The translations under genes and the position numbers were made by a program. 64,000 nt of DNA, from contig NZ_BNBO01000029.1 of the NCBI RefSeq assembly GCF_014655955.1, forward strand, positions 1 to 64,000, in the 5' to 3' direction. Source of the DNA: Kitasatospora indigofera. Lineage in GTDB: Bacteria > Actinomycetota > Actinomycetes > Streptomycetales > Streptomycetaceae. Below, piece by piece: positions 52,665 to 61,135 of this stretch (the first letter of the stretch is position 1; each line of letters begins with the position of its first letter). The notes below the pieces were generated by a model. It was not told where the DNA came from, did not search any database, and was given only the letters and a program-made list of their open reading frames with translations.

Positions 52665-53720
52665 ATGGCCGCCACCCCGGCCCCAGCACTGGGGCCCTCG
52701 CTCAAGCACCTCGCCGTCCACCTGCTCACCCCGTTGCTGATGTGCCTGGGGATGGCCCTCGCCTACCAGGGCGCCTTCCACCAGCCCGAGCCGCACCGCC
52801 TCGCGGTCGCCGTCGTCGGCACCACCCCGCAGGCCACCGGACTGGCCGGAGCCGTCCAGGACAAGGCCGGCCCCGCGCTCGACGTACGGACCCTGGCCAC
52901 CCGGGCCGACGCCGAGCGGCAGCTGCGCGACCGCGAGCTGACCGGCGCCTTCGTCCCGGACCCGAAGAGCCCCGAGCTGATCGTCGCCAGGGCCGGCTCC
53001 GACACCTCCGCCATGGCGGCCGAGGCGGTCTTCCGGACGGTCGCCACCCAGCAGGGCGTCCCGCTGACGGTCACCGACCTCGCCCCCACCGCCGCGGGCG
53101 ACCCGACCGGCCAGGGGCTGTTCTTCCTGCTGGTGACCCTGAGCATCGGCTCGTACGGGAGCGTGGCCGCGATCGGGGCGGCCGGGGCGGGGCTCGGCAT
53201 GCGGGTACGGGCGCTGGCCGGCCTGGCGACCTCGCTGGTGGTCAGCGTGATCGGGATCGTCACCGCCGGGCCGGTGTTCCACGTCGTCGACCACGACCTC
53301 GCGGCCGTCTGGGCGATGGGCTGGCTCTACTCGGCGGGCGTCGTCGCGATCGGGACGGGCCTGCACACCTTCCTGAAGCGGTGGACCACGCTGGCGCTGA
53401 TGGTGCTGTTCGTGATGCTCAACTTCACCACCTCGGGCGGGATCTACCGGCCGGAGCTGCAGAACGGCTTCTTCGGCGCCCTGCACTCCTTCTGGAACGG
53501 CGCGGGCTTCCTGGAGGGCGCCCGCGACGTGCTCTACTTCGGCGGTGGAGCCGGCCTCGGCGGCCGGCTGGCGGCGCTGGCCCTCTGGCTGCTGGCCGGC
53601 CTCGCGCTGCTGGCCGGCGCCGGCTGGTACGAGCGGCGCCGGGCGGTGGACGCGACCGCCGGGGCGCGGCCGGTGGAGGCGGCGGCCGAGGAGGAGATGG
53701 ACGAGGCCGTCGGGGTCTGA
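52665..53720 (+). CDS. DUF3533/YhgE-like membrane protein
   Basis: A 351-residue protein. TM1 (LLTPLLMCLGMALAYQGAF) is followed by a 110-residue extracytoplasmic domain with VAVVGTTPQATGLAGAVQDKAG, then five TM segments as in ABC-2-type permeases (FLLVTLSIGSYGSVAAIG; AVWAMGWLYSAGVVAIGTG; ALMVLFVMLNFTTSGG; LAALALWLLAGLALLAGA). This is the DUF3533/Pip-YhgE architecture, sometimes linked to secretion or resistance. No ATPase is beside it. The ATG at 52665 has GGAGG at 52648-52652. Direct and inverted repeats upstream imply control by an unlinked regulator. Confidence 0.75.
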   Translation: MAATPAPALGPSLKHLAVHLLTPLLMCLGMALAYQGAFHQPEPHRLAVAVVGTTPQATGLAGAVQDKAGPALDVRTLATRADAERQLRDRELTGAFVPDPKSPELIVARAGSDTSAMAAEAVFRTVATQQGVPLTVTDLAPTAAGDPTGQGLFFLLVTLSIGSYGSVAAIGAAGAGLGMRVRALAGLATSLVVSVIGIVTAGPVFHVVDHDLAAVWAMGWLYSAGVVAIGTGLHTFLKRWTTLALMVLFVMLNFTTSGGIYRPELQNGFFGALHSFWNGAGFLEGARDVLYFGGGAGLGGRLAALALWLLAGLALLAGAGWYERRRAVDATAGARPVEAAAEEEMDEAVGV

Positions 53721-53873
53721 CCCCACCCTCCCGGCGTGGCCTCCGGGGCCCGGGGCGGCCCCGGCCCCGGCGGCGCCCCGGGGCGGCGGTCAGGCGGGGC
53801 GATGGTCGTCGTGGGGCAGCGGTCATGGCGGCTCAGCGGTCGTCGTGGCGCGGCGGTCGTCATGGGGCAGTGG

Positions 53874-54878
53874 TCATCGCGGGGCCCGCGGCTCCGTCCG
53901 CCCCTCTACCAGGCCGGTCAGGCCGTCGAGCAGCGAGCGGAGGCCGAACTCGAACAGCGTGTCGAGGTCCAGGTCGTAGCCGCCCTCGAAGGACTGGACC
54001 AGCCTGCTGAACACCGGGTACCGGGGGGAGCTGGTGATGGCGCGGAAGGCGGGCGCCTGCCGGTCCATCCACTCGTCCTCGGAGAGGCCGGTGGCGGCCT
54101 CGGCCTGGGCCTCGCGCTCCAGGTTGGCCGCGATGCCCTCGACGTAGCCGTAGAGCAGCACGTGCACGTCGAGCATGGCCCTGGCGTCGAGGCCTCGGCC
54201 GTCCAGCGCCCTGAGCGCCCATTCGGCGTGGACCATCAGGTTGGGCAGCAGCAGCGGGCGGGTGAGCGAACCCAGCTGGGCCAGCCAGGGGTGCCGGCGG
54301 AACAGCGACCACAGCGTCCGCGCGCTCAGTTCCAGCTGTGCGCGCCACCCCTCCGGCGGGACCGCGGGGTACGCGGCCTCGCCGAACGCGGCGTCGGCCA
54401 TCAGCAGCAGGAGCTCCTCCTTGCTGCCGACGTACCGGTAGGGGGACATCGCGGCCACGCCCAGCCGGGCCGCGACCCCGCGCATCGACAGCGCGGCGAG
54501 CCCTTCGGCATCGGCGATCTCGACGGCGGCCCGGACGATCCGGGCCCGGGTGAGGTCCTGGTCGCCCTCCGGGCCGTCCTGCTTCGCGCCGGTGACCGGG
54601 TCCGGGTCCGGGCCCTGGTTCCGGGGCCGGCCCCGGTCGGGGGCCGGGGTGCCGGCGCCCGGCGCCACCACGGTGCCGACCCGGGGGCGGGACTCCACCA
54701 GCCCCTCCAGGCTCAGCGTGGTGAGCACCTTGGTGGCGGTGGCCAGGGCCACCCCCCACTCCTCGGCGATCCGCCGGGTCGAGGGCACCCGCTCGCCCGG
54801 GGCGAGTTCGCCCTCGGTGATGCGGCGGCGGAGTTCGGCGGCGATGCGCCGGAACGGTGGATCGGTCTCCGGGGTCAC
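53874..54878 (-). CDS. Transcriptional regulator with GntR and TetR DNA-binding domains
   Basis: A 334-residue double-domain regulator. Residues 1-70 are a GntR winged helix (FRRIAAELRRRITEGELAPG, STRRIAEEWGVALATATKVLTTL); a 30-residue Pro/Gly linker follows; about 105-160 are a TetR helix-turn-helix (IVRAAVEIADAEGLAALSMRGVAARLGVAAMSPYRYVGSK); the rest is a TetR C-terminal ligand domain of the tetracycline-repressor-C type. The GTG at 54878 has GGGAG about 9 bases upstream. It is divergent from a flavin monooxygenase, a classic TetR target arrangement. Two DNA-reading heads in one chain are unusual. Confidence 0.87.
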   Translation of the reverse strand: MTPETDPPFRRIAAELRRRITEGELAPGERVPSTRRIAEEWGVALATATKVLTTLSLEGLVESRPRVGTVVAPGAGTPAPDRGRPRNQGPDPDPVTGAKQDGPEGDQDLTRARIVRAAVEIADAEGLAALSMRGVAARLGVAAMSPYRYVGSKEELLLLMADAAFGEAAYPAVPPEGWRAQLELSARTLWSLFRRHPWLAQLGSLTRPLLLPNLMVHAEWALRALDGRGLDARAMLDVHVLLYGYVEGIAANLEREAQAEAATGLSEDEWMDRQAPAFRAITSSPRYPVFSRLVQSFEGGYDLDLDTLFEFGLRSLLDGLTGLVEGRTEPRAPR

Positions 54879-54906
54879 GGCGGTGGTCTCCCAAGGAATT
54901 TTTTTC

Positions 54907-55004
54907 GCCCGCGTTTCCGCTCACGCGGGCCCTGTACTAGTGCAGAGGCTAGCAGGGGAGGCGCGTCCGGAGGGCCGGGAAAGTGGCCCCTGAGCTAGTA
55001 CAGA
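54907..55004. promoter_or_regulatory. GntR-type sites upstream of the GntR-TetR regulator
   Basis: CTGTACTAGTGCAG (54932-54945) is a near-palindrome containing TGTACTAGTGCA, identical to the box before the MocR gene at 29266. A related half-site CTAGTACA lies at 54995-55002. Between them and the start codon a hairpin GCCCGCGT/ACGCGGGC (54907-54914, 54923-54930) would form in the leader of the regulator mRNA. Confidence 0.55.
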
Positions 55005-55020
55005 GCCTGGATCCGGGCGA

Positions 55021-55068
55021 TTGGCAGGGCTGCACGTACGGCGTACATTCAGTTGCGCGTACACCGTA
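55021..55068 (+). promoter_or_regulatory. Monooxygenase promoter and operator
   Basis: TTGGCA (55021-55026) and TACATT (55044-55049) are 17 bases apart. Inverted arms TACGGCGTAC (55037-55046) and GTACACCGTA (55059-55068), one mismatch, straddle the -10 and start site, suiting the TetR head of the divergent regulator. Confidence 0.6.
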
Positions 55069-55082
55069 CAGAGGAGCTTTCC

Positions 55083-56192
55083 ATGAAGACTGTCCTGATT
55101 TCCGGCGGCGGAATCGCCGGGTCCGCCCTGGCCCACTGGCTGCGCCGCCGGGGCTTCGCCCCGACCGTGGTCGAACGGGCGCCCGCCCCGCGGACCGGCG
55201 GCCAGACGGTCGACATCCGCGGCGCCGCCCTCACCGTCGTCCGGCGGGCGGGGCTGCTGGACCAGGTGACGGCGCTGCGCACCCGGATGCGCGGGATGTC
55301 GGTGCTCGACGCCGACGGCAAGGAGCTCTCGCGCTCCACCGAGGCCACCTTCAGCAGCGGCCGGCTCGACAGCGACGACCTGGAACTGCTGCGCGACGAC
55401 CTCGTCGGCGTCCTGTACGAAAAGGCCCGCGCCGACGCCGAGTTCGTGTTCGGGGACGCCGTCGCCGCCCTCGACCAGGACGAGCACGGCGTGCAGGTGC
55501 TCTTCGAGAGCGGACGACGGAGCCGCTTCGACCTGGTGGTCGGCGCGGACGGCCTGCACTCCGCCGTCCGGCGGCTGGCCTTCGGGCCGACCGAGCAGTA
55601 CCTCCAGCACCTGGGGATGCACCTGGCCGTCTTCGGGTCCGGCAACTTCCTCGGCCTGGACAACTGGCAGGTCTGGCTCCGGGACGGCTCGGCCGGGTAC
55701 GGCATCTCCCCGGTGCGCGACAACACCGAGCTGCGGATCACCTTCGGCTTCGAGTCGGGTCCGCTCGACCCCGGCCGGCGCGGCACCGACGCCCAACGGC
55801 AGCTGGTCGCCGACCGGATGGCCGGGCTGAGCTGGGAGACGCCGAGGCTGCTGCGCGCCCTATGGGCGGCCCCCGACTTCTACGCCGACGCCATGGCCCG
55901 GATCAGCATGCCGAGTTGGTCGGCCGGGCGGGCCGTGCTGCTGGGCGACGCGGGCTACTGCGCGTCCCCGCTGTCCGGGCAGGGCACCAGCCTCGCCCTG
56001 GTCGGTGCCTACGTCCTGGCGGACGAGCTGGGCCGCGCCGACGGCGACCACCGGGCCGCGTTCGCCCGCTACGAGCAGCGGATGCGGCCGTTCGTCGACC
56101 TCAACCAGGCCCTGGCGACCGAGAATCCGGGCGGGCCGGCCTCCGAGGCCTCGGTCGGGCGCGCCAAGAACGCGATCGTCCTGGACGAATGA
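55083..56192 (+). CDS. FAD-dependent aromatic monooxygenase-like oxidoreductase
   Basis: A 369-residue class A flavoprotein monooxygenase. The FAD motif is VLISGGGIAGSALAHWLRRRG at the N-terminus, the DG-type motif is VVGADGLHSAVRR and the GD motif AVLLGDAGYCASPLSGQGTSLAL. Relatives hydroxylate aromatic compounds or inactivate tetracyclines and rifamycins; the substrate is not readable here. The ATG at 55083 has AGAGGAG at 55069-55075. It is divergent from the GntR-TetR regulator, which presumably represses it until its ligand, perhaps the enzyme's substrate, binds. Confidence 0.85.
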   Translation: MKTVLISGGGIAGSALAHWLRRRGFAPTVVERAPAPRTGGQTVDIRGAALTVVRRAGLLDQVTALRTRMRGMSVLDADGKELSRSTEATFSSGRLDSDDLELLRDDLVGVLYEKARADAEFVFGDAVAALDQDEHGVQVLFESGRRSRFDLVVGADGLHSAVRRLAFGPTEQYLQHLGMHLAVFGSGNFLGLDNWQVWLRDGSAGYGISPVRDNTELRITFGFESGPLDPGRRGTDAQRQLVADRMAGLSWETPRLLRALWAAPDFYADAMARISMPSWSAGRAVLLGDAGYCASPLSGQGTSLALVGAYVLADELGRADGDHRAAFARYEQRMRPFVDLNQALATENPGGPASEASVGRAKNAIVLDE

Positions 56193-56280
56193 ACCCCCGG
56201 ATGAATGGGCCCTGGACGGCCGAGCCCGGACGGCCGGGGCGGGCCGGTGGCCGCCCCGGGCGCCCGGTGGCCGGGGCGGT

Positions 56281-57447
56281 TCAGCTGCAGAGGGCCGCGT
56301 CCACCGCGGCTTCCAGGCGCTCCGTGACGGCGTAGTCGGACGGGATGCCGGTCACCGTGATGTTCGCGGCCCGGCCGTCCTCGGTGGCTCCGCCCCGGGA
56401 CTCGTACCCCGGGATGTCGCCGCCGTGGCCCCAGTAGACACCGCCGCAGGAGAGCGGCCTGCTGATGATGCCCAGCCCGTAGCCGGCGCCGCTGTCCCCG
56501 ACGGGCACGGTGGCGCGCATCTGGGCGAGTTGGGCCGCGGGCAGCAGCCGGCCGCCGAGCAGCGCGGTGAAGAACCGGTCGAGGTCGGCGTTGGTGGAGA
56601 TCATCTGGCCGGCCGCCCAGGCCGGCGAGGGGTCCAGCTCCGTGGCGTCGCGCGGCGGCGCGCCCGCCGCATCCCACCGGTACCCCTGCGGGTGCGGCTC
56701 CCGGATCGTCATGTCGCCGGGGGCGGGGAAGTAGGTGTGGCGCAGCCCGATGCGGCGGATCACGCGCCTGTCCACCTCCTCGGCGAGGGGCCGGCCGGTG
56801 ACCTTCTGGACGATCAGGCCGGCCAGCAGGTAATTCGTGCTGCTGTAGCCGAACTTGGCCCCCGGGGCGAAGTCGGCCTTCTGCCGCAGGGCGATGTCGA
56901 GGATGTCGCGGGGTTCCAGGTACCGGTGTTGCAGGATGGCGTCGTCGACGTAGCTCTCGTACTCGGGCAGTCCGCTGGTGTGCTGCAGGAGTTGGCGGAC
57001 GGTGACGAGGCGTCCGTCGATCCCCTCCCCGCGGACGAGGCCCGGCAGGTAGGTGTCGACCGTGGCGTCGAGGGCGATCCTTCCCTCGCCGACCAGTTGC
57101 AGCACGACCACCGCGGTGAAGGTCTTGGTGTTGCTGCCGATCCGCACCTGACCGTCCCCCGGGACCTTCGCACCGGTCGACAGGTCGCCCACCCCCGCGG
57201 TGTAGGTCCGGGTGCGGCCGGCCCGGTCCGTGACGCTCGCCAGCGCGGCGGGCAGGCCGTCGTCGCGGACCAGCGCGGTCAGGCGCTGCTGGACGGTGCC
57301 GGGCCTCGGGGCGGCCGGCGCGGGGGGCGCCACGACTCCCGCCGTCAGGAGGCCGACGGCCACCGCGGCCGCGAGGGACACGGCCCGTCGTCGGCCGGCC
57401 TGTCGGTGCCCGGTGGGGCGGGGCGGGTGTTCGGTCCGGTCGCGCAT
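56281..57447 (-). CDS. Secreted serine hydrolase, beta-lactamase/DD-peptidase family
   Basis: A 388-residue exported protein of the class C beta-lactamase/R61 DD-carboxypeptidase fold. The signal peptide (RRRAVSLAAAVAVGLLTAGVVA) ends near PAPAAP. The SxxK motif is S105-N-T-K108, the YxN-type motif is YSS in FGYSSTNYLL (Ser in place of the usual Asn) and the KTG-type motif is HGG in WGHGGDIPG. It could be a DD-carboxypeptidase, esterase or D-aminopeptidase. The ATG at 57447 has CAGGAG-like purines upstream. Monocistronic. Confidence 0.82.
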   Translation of the reverse strand: MRDRTEHPPRPTGHRQAGRRRAVSLAAAVAVGLLTAGVVAPPAPAAPRPGTVQQRLTALVRDDGLPAALASVTDRAGRTRTYTAGVGDLSTGAKVPGDGQVRIGSNTKTFTAVVVLQLVGEGRIALDATVDTYLPGLVRGEGIDGRLVTVRQLLQHTSGLPEYESYVDDAILQHRYLEPRDILDIALRQKADFAPGAKFGYSSTNYLLAGLIVQKVTGRPLAEEVDRRVIRRIGLRHTYFPAPGDMTIREPHPQGYRWDAAGAPPRDATELDPSPAWAAGQMISTNADLDRFFTALLGGRLLPAAQLAQMRATVPVGDSGAGYGLGIISRPLSCGGVYWGHGGDIPGYESRGGATEDGRAANITVTGIPSDYAVTERLEAAVDAALCS

Positions 57448-57641
57448 GGGTCAACTCCTGTGGAGGTCGGGAATCCGGTGCCCGTCCGTGCCGGGCACGG
57501 TCGGGCACCGGGACGGGGCGGGCCCGGACGGCCGTCCGGGCGGTGCGCCCTGGGCCGGGGAGGCCCGGCGGAACCGCCGGGCCGGGCACGATCCTGGCTT
57601 CCCGGAGGCCTCCCGCACATCGCGGAAAGGCGGGAGAACGC

Positions 57642-57661
57642 CCTCCCCCGATCGGGGGAGG
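57642..57661 (+). promoter_or_regulatory. 20-bp perfect palindrome covering a ribosome binding site
   Basis: CCTCCCCC-GATC-GGGGGAGG is a perfect palindrome; its right arm is the ribosome binding site of the ATG at 57668. Folding would hide it. It may also be a protein-binding site. Confidence 0.5.
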
Positions 57662-57667
57662 CCCCCG

Positions 57668-58975
57668 ATGACCTGCCCGGCCATACTGGCGATCATGATC
57701 AGGGGACTCCGGCCGCTGCTGCGCGGCTCCACGTACACGGGTGTGCTGTTCGCCTACGCCGGCGCGCTGGCGAGCCTTCCGCTGCTGCCGTTCGCACTGG
57801 CGCCGGCGCTGGCCTGGCGATCCGCCCCGGAGGCCGCGCGGATCGTGCTGGTACTGCTGCTCTGGGCCGTACTGACCGGCTCCGTGGGGCTGGCCCGCAC
57901 CACGCGGCGGGTGCTGGTCGTGGCCGCCCGCCGGCTGCTGAGGGTGCCGTTGCCCGATCCGGTGGCCGGCCGCCTGCGGGCGGGCCCCGCCGGCGGGCCG
58001 GCCACGTCGGCCGGTGCCGCGCCGTCCGGTGCCGGCCGCTGGCGGACGCCGCTCTGGCTGCTGGTGCACGTGCTGCTGGGGTGGACCGGGGCGCTGGTGA
58101 GCGGCCTGCTGATCCTCCTGGGCCTGAGCCTGCCGGGCGGCCGGCTCGGCGGCCAGGTGGAGCTGACCCTGTCCGGCCGGGCGCTGCGGGTGGACGGCGG
58201 CTGGCAGAGCTGGGTGCTGGGACTCGGCTGCCTGCTGCTGGCCGCCGCCGGGTGCGCGGCGGTGACCGGCGCCCTGCGCTGGACGGCGCCCCGGCTGCTC
58301 GGGCCTTCCCCGGCCGAGCGACTCGCGCTGGCGGCCGAGCGGGAGCTGCTGCTGGCCGAACGCAACCGCCTGGCACATGAGTTGCACGACTCCATCGGGC
58401 ACACCCTGACCGCTGCCACCATCCAGGCGGCGGTGGCGGGCGAACTCCTCGCCGCCGACCCGGCGGCCGCCCGGGCCGCCCTGCGCAGCATCGAGGAGTC
58501 GGCCCGCGCCGCGCTGGAGGACCTGGACCACGTGCTCGGCGTGCTGCGCGAGGAGCGGCCGGGGACGGCACCGACCCGGACGCTGAGCGACCTGCCCGAG
58601 CTGCTGGACCGGTTGCGGCACGCCGGTGCGGTCCTGGAGCCGGACCTGTCGGGCGACTTGGCGCAGGTGCCGGGGACGCTCTCCCGGGCGGCGTACCGGA
58701 TCCTCCAGGAGGGGCTGACGAACGCCCTGCGGCACGGGGCGGGTGGTCCGATCGAAGTCCGGGTGGCGGCCGGCGCGGACGGGCTGGAGCTTGACGTGGT
58801 CAACCGGACCGGCGCGGCTCCCGGCCACGGCCCCGGTGCCTTCCCGACCACCGGGCACGGCCTGCCCGGCCTGGCCGAGCGGGTCCGGCTGCTGCACGGT
58901 GAGATCGACTTCGGCCCGGCCGGGCCCCGGCACTGGCGGCTGGCCGTCCGGCTGCCGCTCCGGTTGCCGGCGTGA
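57668..58975 (+). CDS. Two-component sensor histidine kinase (NarL partner type)
   Basis: A 435-residue membrane kinase. Four hydrophobic segments (LFAYAGALASLPLLPFALAPALAW; IVLVLLLWAVLTGSVGLA; WLLVHVLLGWTGALVSGLLILLGLSL; LGLGCLLLAAAGCAAVTGA) are followed by a HisKA_3 domain with the phospho-acceptor H240 in LAHELHDSIGHTLTAATIQ, and an ATPase domain with ILQEGLTNALRHG (N box) and GHGLPGLAERVRLLHG (G box). The ATG at 57668 has GGGGGAGG 6 bases upstream, but a second ATG at 57695 lies 7 bases after a -10-like CATACT and could be a leaderless start. Stop overlaps the response-regulator start. Confidence 0.87.
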   Translation: MTCPAILAIMIRGLRPLLRGSTYTGVLFAYAGALASLPLLPFALAPALAWRSAPEAARIVLVLLLWAVLTGSVGLARTTRRVLVVAARRLLRVPLPDPVAGRLRAGPAGGPATSAGAAPSGAGRWRTPLWLLVHVLLGWTGALVSGLLILLGLSLPGGRLGGQVELTLSGRALRVDGGWQSWVLGLGCLLLAAAGCAAVTGALRWTAPRLLGPSPAERLALAAERELLLAERNRLAHELHDSIGHTLTAATIQAAVAGELLAADPAAARAALRSIEESARAALEDLDHVLGVLREERPGTAPTRTLSDLPELLDRLRHAGAVLEPDLSGDLAQVPGTLSRAAYRILQEGLTNALRHGAGGPIEVRVAAGADGLELDVVNRTGAAPGHGPGAFPTTGHGLPGLAERVRLLHGEIDFGPAGPRHWRLAVRLPLRLPA

Positions 58976-59688
58976 CCGGCCCGGACGGGAGCGGAGGCCT
59001 CCCCGCCGCTCCCGCCGCCGGCCCCCCGGACGCCCCCGTCACCCTGCTGATCGCGGACGACGACGAGGTGACCCGCAGTGGGCTGCGCACCCTGCTCTCG
59101 GCGCAGCCGGGGATCACGGTGGTCGGGGAGGCCGCCGACGGGGTCGAGGCGGTCGAGCGGGCCCGGTCGCTGCGGCCCGACGTCGTCCTGATGGACGTGC
59201 GGATGCCGCGCCGCAACGGGATCGAGGCCACCCGGCTGCTGCTGGCCGGGCCGGCCGGGCCACCGAAGGTCGTGGTGATCACCACCTTCGAGAACGACGG
59301 CTACGTGACCGCCGCGCTCGGCGCGGGGGCCTCCGGATTCGTGCTCAAGCGGCTTCCGGTCCGGCAGATCGCGGAGGCCGTGCGGGTGGTGGCGGCGGGC
59401 GAGGCGGTGCTCTTCCCCGCGGCGCTGGGCCGGATGGTCGCGGCCCGTCCGCTGGGTTCCGCGCAGGCCCTGCCGCGGGCGGCTCTGACGGGGCGGGAGG
59501 AGGAGGTGCTGCGGCTGATGGCCACCGGGCTGTCCAACCCGGAGATCGCCGAGTCGCTCACGGTGAGCCTGGAGACGGTGAAGACGCACGTCGGGAACGT
59601 GCTGACCAAGCTCGGTGCGCAGAACCGGACCCATGCGGTGGTGATCGCGTACGAGTCAGGCCTGGTGGTGCCGGGATTCGCCGGCTGA
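58972..59688 (+). CDS. NarL/LuxR family response regulator
   Basis: A 238-residue response regulator. The receiver (about 22-140) has the acidic triad DDD near residues 30-32, phospho-acceptor D75 in VVLMDVRMP and K126 in GFVLKR; the output is a LuxR helix-turn-helix (about 165-230: LTGREEEVLRLMATGLSNPEIAESLTVSLETVKTHVGNVLTKL). About 20 Pro/Gly residues precede the receiver. The GTG at 58972 overlaps the kinase stop (GTGA). Targets are unknown; no transporter genes, a common partner, are adjacent. Confidence 0.9.
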   Translation: MTGPDGSGGLPAAPAAGPPDAPVTLLIADDDEVTRSGLRTLLSAQPGITVVGEAADGVEAVERARSLRPDVVLMDVRMPRRNGIEATRLLLAGPAGPPKVVVITTFENDGYVTAALGAGASGFVLKRLPVRQIAEAVRVVAAGEAVLFPAALGRMVAARPLGSAQALPRAALTGREEEVLRLMATGLSNPEIAESLTVSLETVKTHVGNVLTKLGAQNRTHAVVIAYESGLVVPGFAG

Positions 59689-59770
59689 CCCGGCCTGCCG
59701 CCTGCCGCCTGCCGCTTGCCCGCCGCCCGCCGTCCGCCTGCCCGCCGCCGCCAGGGCGCGCGGGCGGGGG

Positions 59771-60592
59771 CTACCCGCTCAGGCCGGTGATGACGTCCAT
59801 CGCCGAGCGGGGCGCCCTGCCGAGCAGGGCGCGGAGGTCGCCGCCGGTCCGGTCCAGGAAGCCCGCCGCGACGGCGGAGCAGGTGCCGAGCACCATCGGC
59901 ACCTGGAAGGGCGCGGCGCCGGAGGCGGTCAGGCGTTCGCGGGCCAGGGCCAGCGGCTCGGACTCGTAGACGACACCCGGGCCGTGGGCGCGGGCGAGGT
60001 CCTCGCCGCCGAGGGCCTCTTCGCCGACCAGCTCGTAGGTGCGCCCCGCGTGCGCGGCCGGCGCGAGGACGACGGCCGCCGCGGCGTCCGCGAGGTCCGC
60101 GCGGGCCACCGCGGCCAGCCGGCCCCGGCCCAGCGGGGCGGTCAGCCTGCCGTCCGGGGCCGGCGCGGCGAGCTGTCCCAGCAGTTCGGCGTACAGGCCG
60201 TTGCGCAGGATCGTCCAGTCCGCCGAGCCCTCGCGCAGCCGGCGCTCGGTCCACCGGTGGGGGAGGGCGTAGGGCAGGTGGTCGCCGTCGCCGGTCAGGC
60301 TGGTGTAGACGATGTGCCGCACGCCGGCCCGCTCGGCCGCGTCGACGGCCGCCCCGTGGCGGGCGATCACGGTGTCGTCCTCGCCGTAGCCGGCGGAGAC
60401 CAGCAGCAGGACGTCCACCCCGGCGAAGGCGCCGGCGAGGGTGTCCGGCACGTCGAAGTCGAGCGGGCGGACGGGCAGCGGCACCCGGACGCGCTCGGGC
60501 GCGCGGGTGCCGAGGACGACGTCGCCCTGCCCGGCCAGCCGCTCGGCGACGAGGGTGCCGAGGCCGCCGGTGGCGCCGGTGAGGAGGATCAA
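59771..60592 (-). CDS. NmrA-like NAD(P)-binding reductase
   Basis: A 273-residue atypical short-chain dehydrogenase. The dinucleotide motif is LLTGATGGLGTLVAERL; RHIVYTSLTGDG and WTILRNGLYAELL match the NmrA/quinone-oxidoreductase (QorB-like) group, whose members reduce quinones or only sense NADP. The TTG start at 60592 has GGGAG 6 bases upstream; an ATG at 60637 in the same frame could add 15 residues. It is divergent from an HxlR regulator, a frequent arrangement for redox- or electrophile-induced reductases. Confidence 0.8.
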   Translation of the reverse strand: MILLTGATGGLGTLVAERLAGQGDVVLGTRAPERVRVPLPVRPLDFDVPDTLAGAFAGVDVLLLVSAGYGEDDTVIARHGAAVDAAERAGVRHIVYTSLTGDGDHLPYALPHRWTERRLREGSADWTILRNGLYAELLGQLAAPAPDGRLTAPLGRGRLAAVARADLADAAAAVVLAPAAHAGRTYELVGEEALGGEDLARAHGPGVVYESEPLALARERLTASGAAPFQVPMVLGTCSAVAAGFLDRTGGDLRALLGRAPRSAMDVITGLSG

Positions 60593-60676
60593 GACGTGCT
60601 CCCTGCGGGGTAGGTTCTCTTCGGTGACCAGCACCATCCTGCGGATCCGCGTCGCCGGGCATAAGGAGGCACTTGC

Positions 60677-61087
60677 ATGTCGGTAGGGCACACGGGGATA
60701 ACCACCGGGCCCGTGGTCAGCTGCGAGGAGCACGTGGACTGCGGCATCCGCGACGTCCTGGACCGGATCGGCGACAAGTGGTCCGTCCTGGTCGTCGTCG
60801 AACTGGCCCAGGGCATGCGCCGGTTCCGCGGGCTGCAGCGCGCCGTCCCGGGGATCTCCCAGCGGATGCTGACGCTCACCGTGCGCCGGTTGGAGCGGGA
60901 CGGGCTGCTCACCCGGACCGTCCACCCGACCGTTCCGCCCCAGGTCGAGTACGAGCTGACGCCGATGGGGCACAGCCTGACCCACCTGGTCCGGGCGCTC
61001 GCCGACTGGTCGCTGGAGCACCGGGACGCCATCGCGTCGGCCCGCCAGGAGTGGGACGGGGCGAACCCCGGTTCCGGGATCCGCTGA
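60677..61087 (+). CDS. HxlR family transcriptional regulator
   Basis: A 136-residue winged-helix regulator. [56 protein letters not shown] and [12 protein letters not shown] are the family hallmarks. C16 and C22 (VSCEEHVDC) flank the first helix; Cys-based redox or aldehyde sensing is known for HxlR and QorR. The ATG at 60677 has AAGGAGG at 60663-60669. The divergent NmrA-like reductase is the likely target. Confidence 0.87.
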   Translation: MSVGHTGITTGPVVSCEEHVDCGIRDVLDRIGDKWSVLVVVELAQGMRRFRGLQRAVPGISQRMLTLTVRRLERDGLLTRTVHPTVPPQVEYELTPMGHSLTHLVRALADWSLEHRDAIASARQEWDGANPGSGIR

Positions 61088-61135
61088 CGGGCCGCCGGCC
61101 GCACGGACGGACGGGGGCGGCACGGGGAGCGGTCG

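Noticed and set aside
51957-53720. Two-gene ABC-type export system
   Set aside because: No ATPase is encoded nearby and the two membrane proteins are separated by a regulated promoter region.
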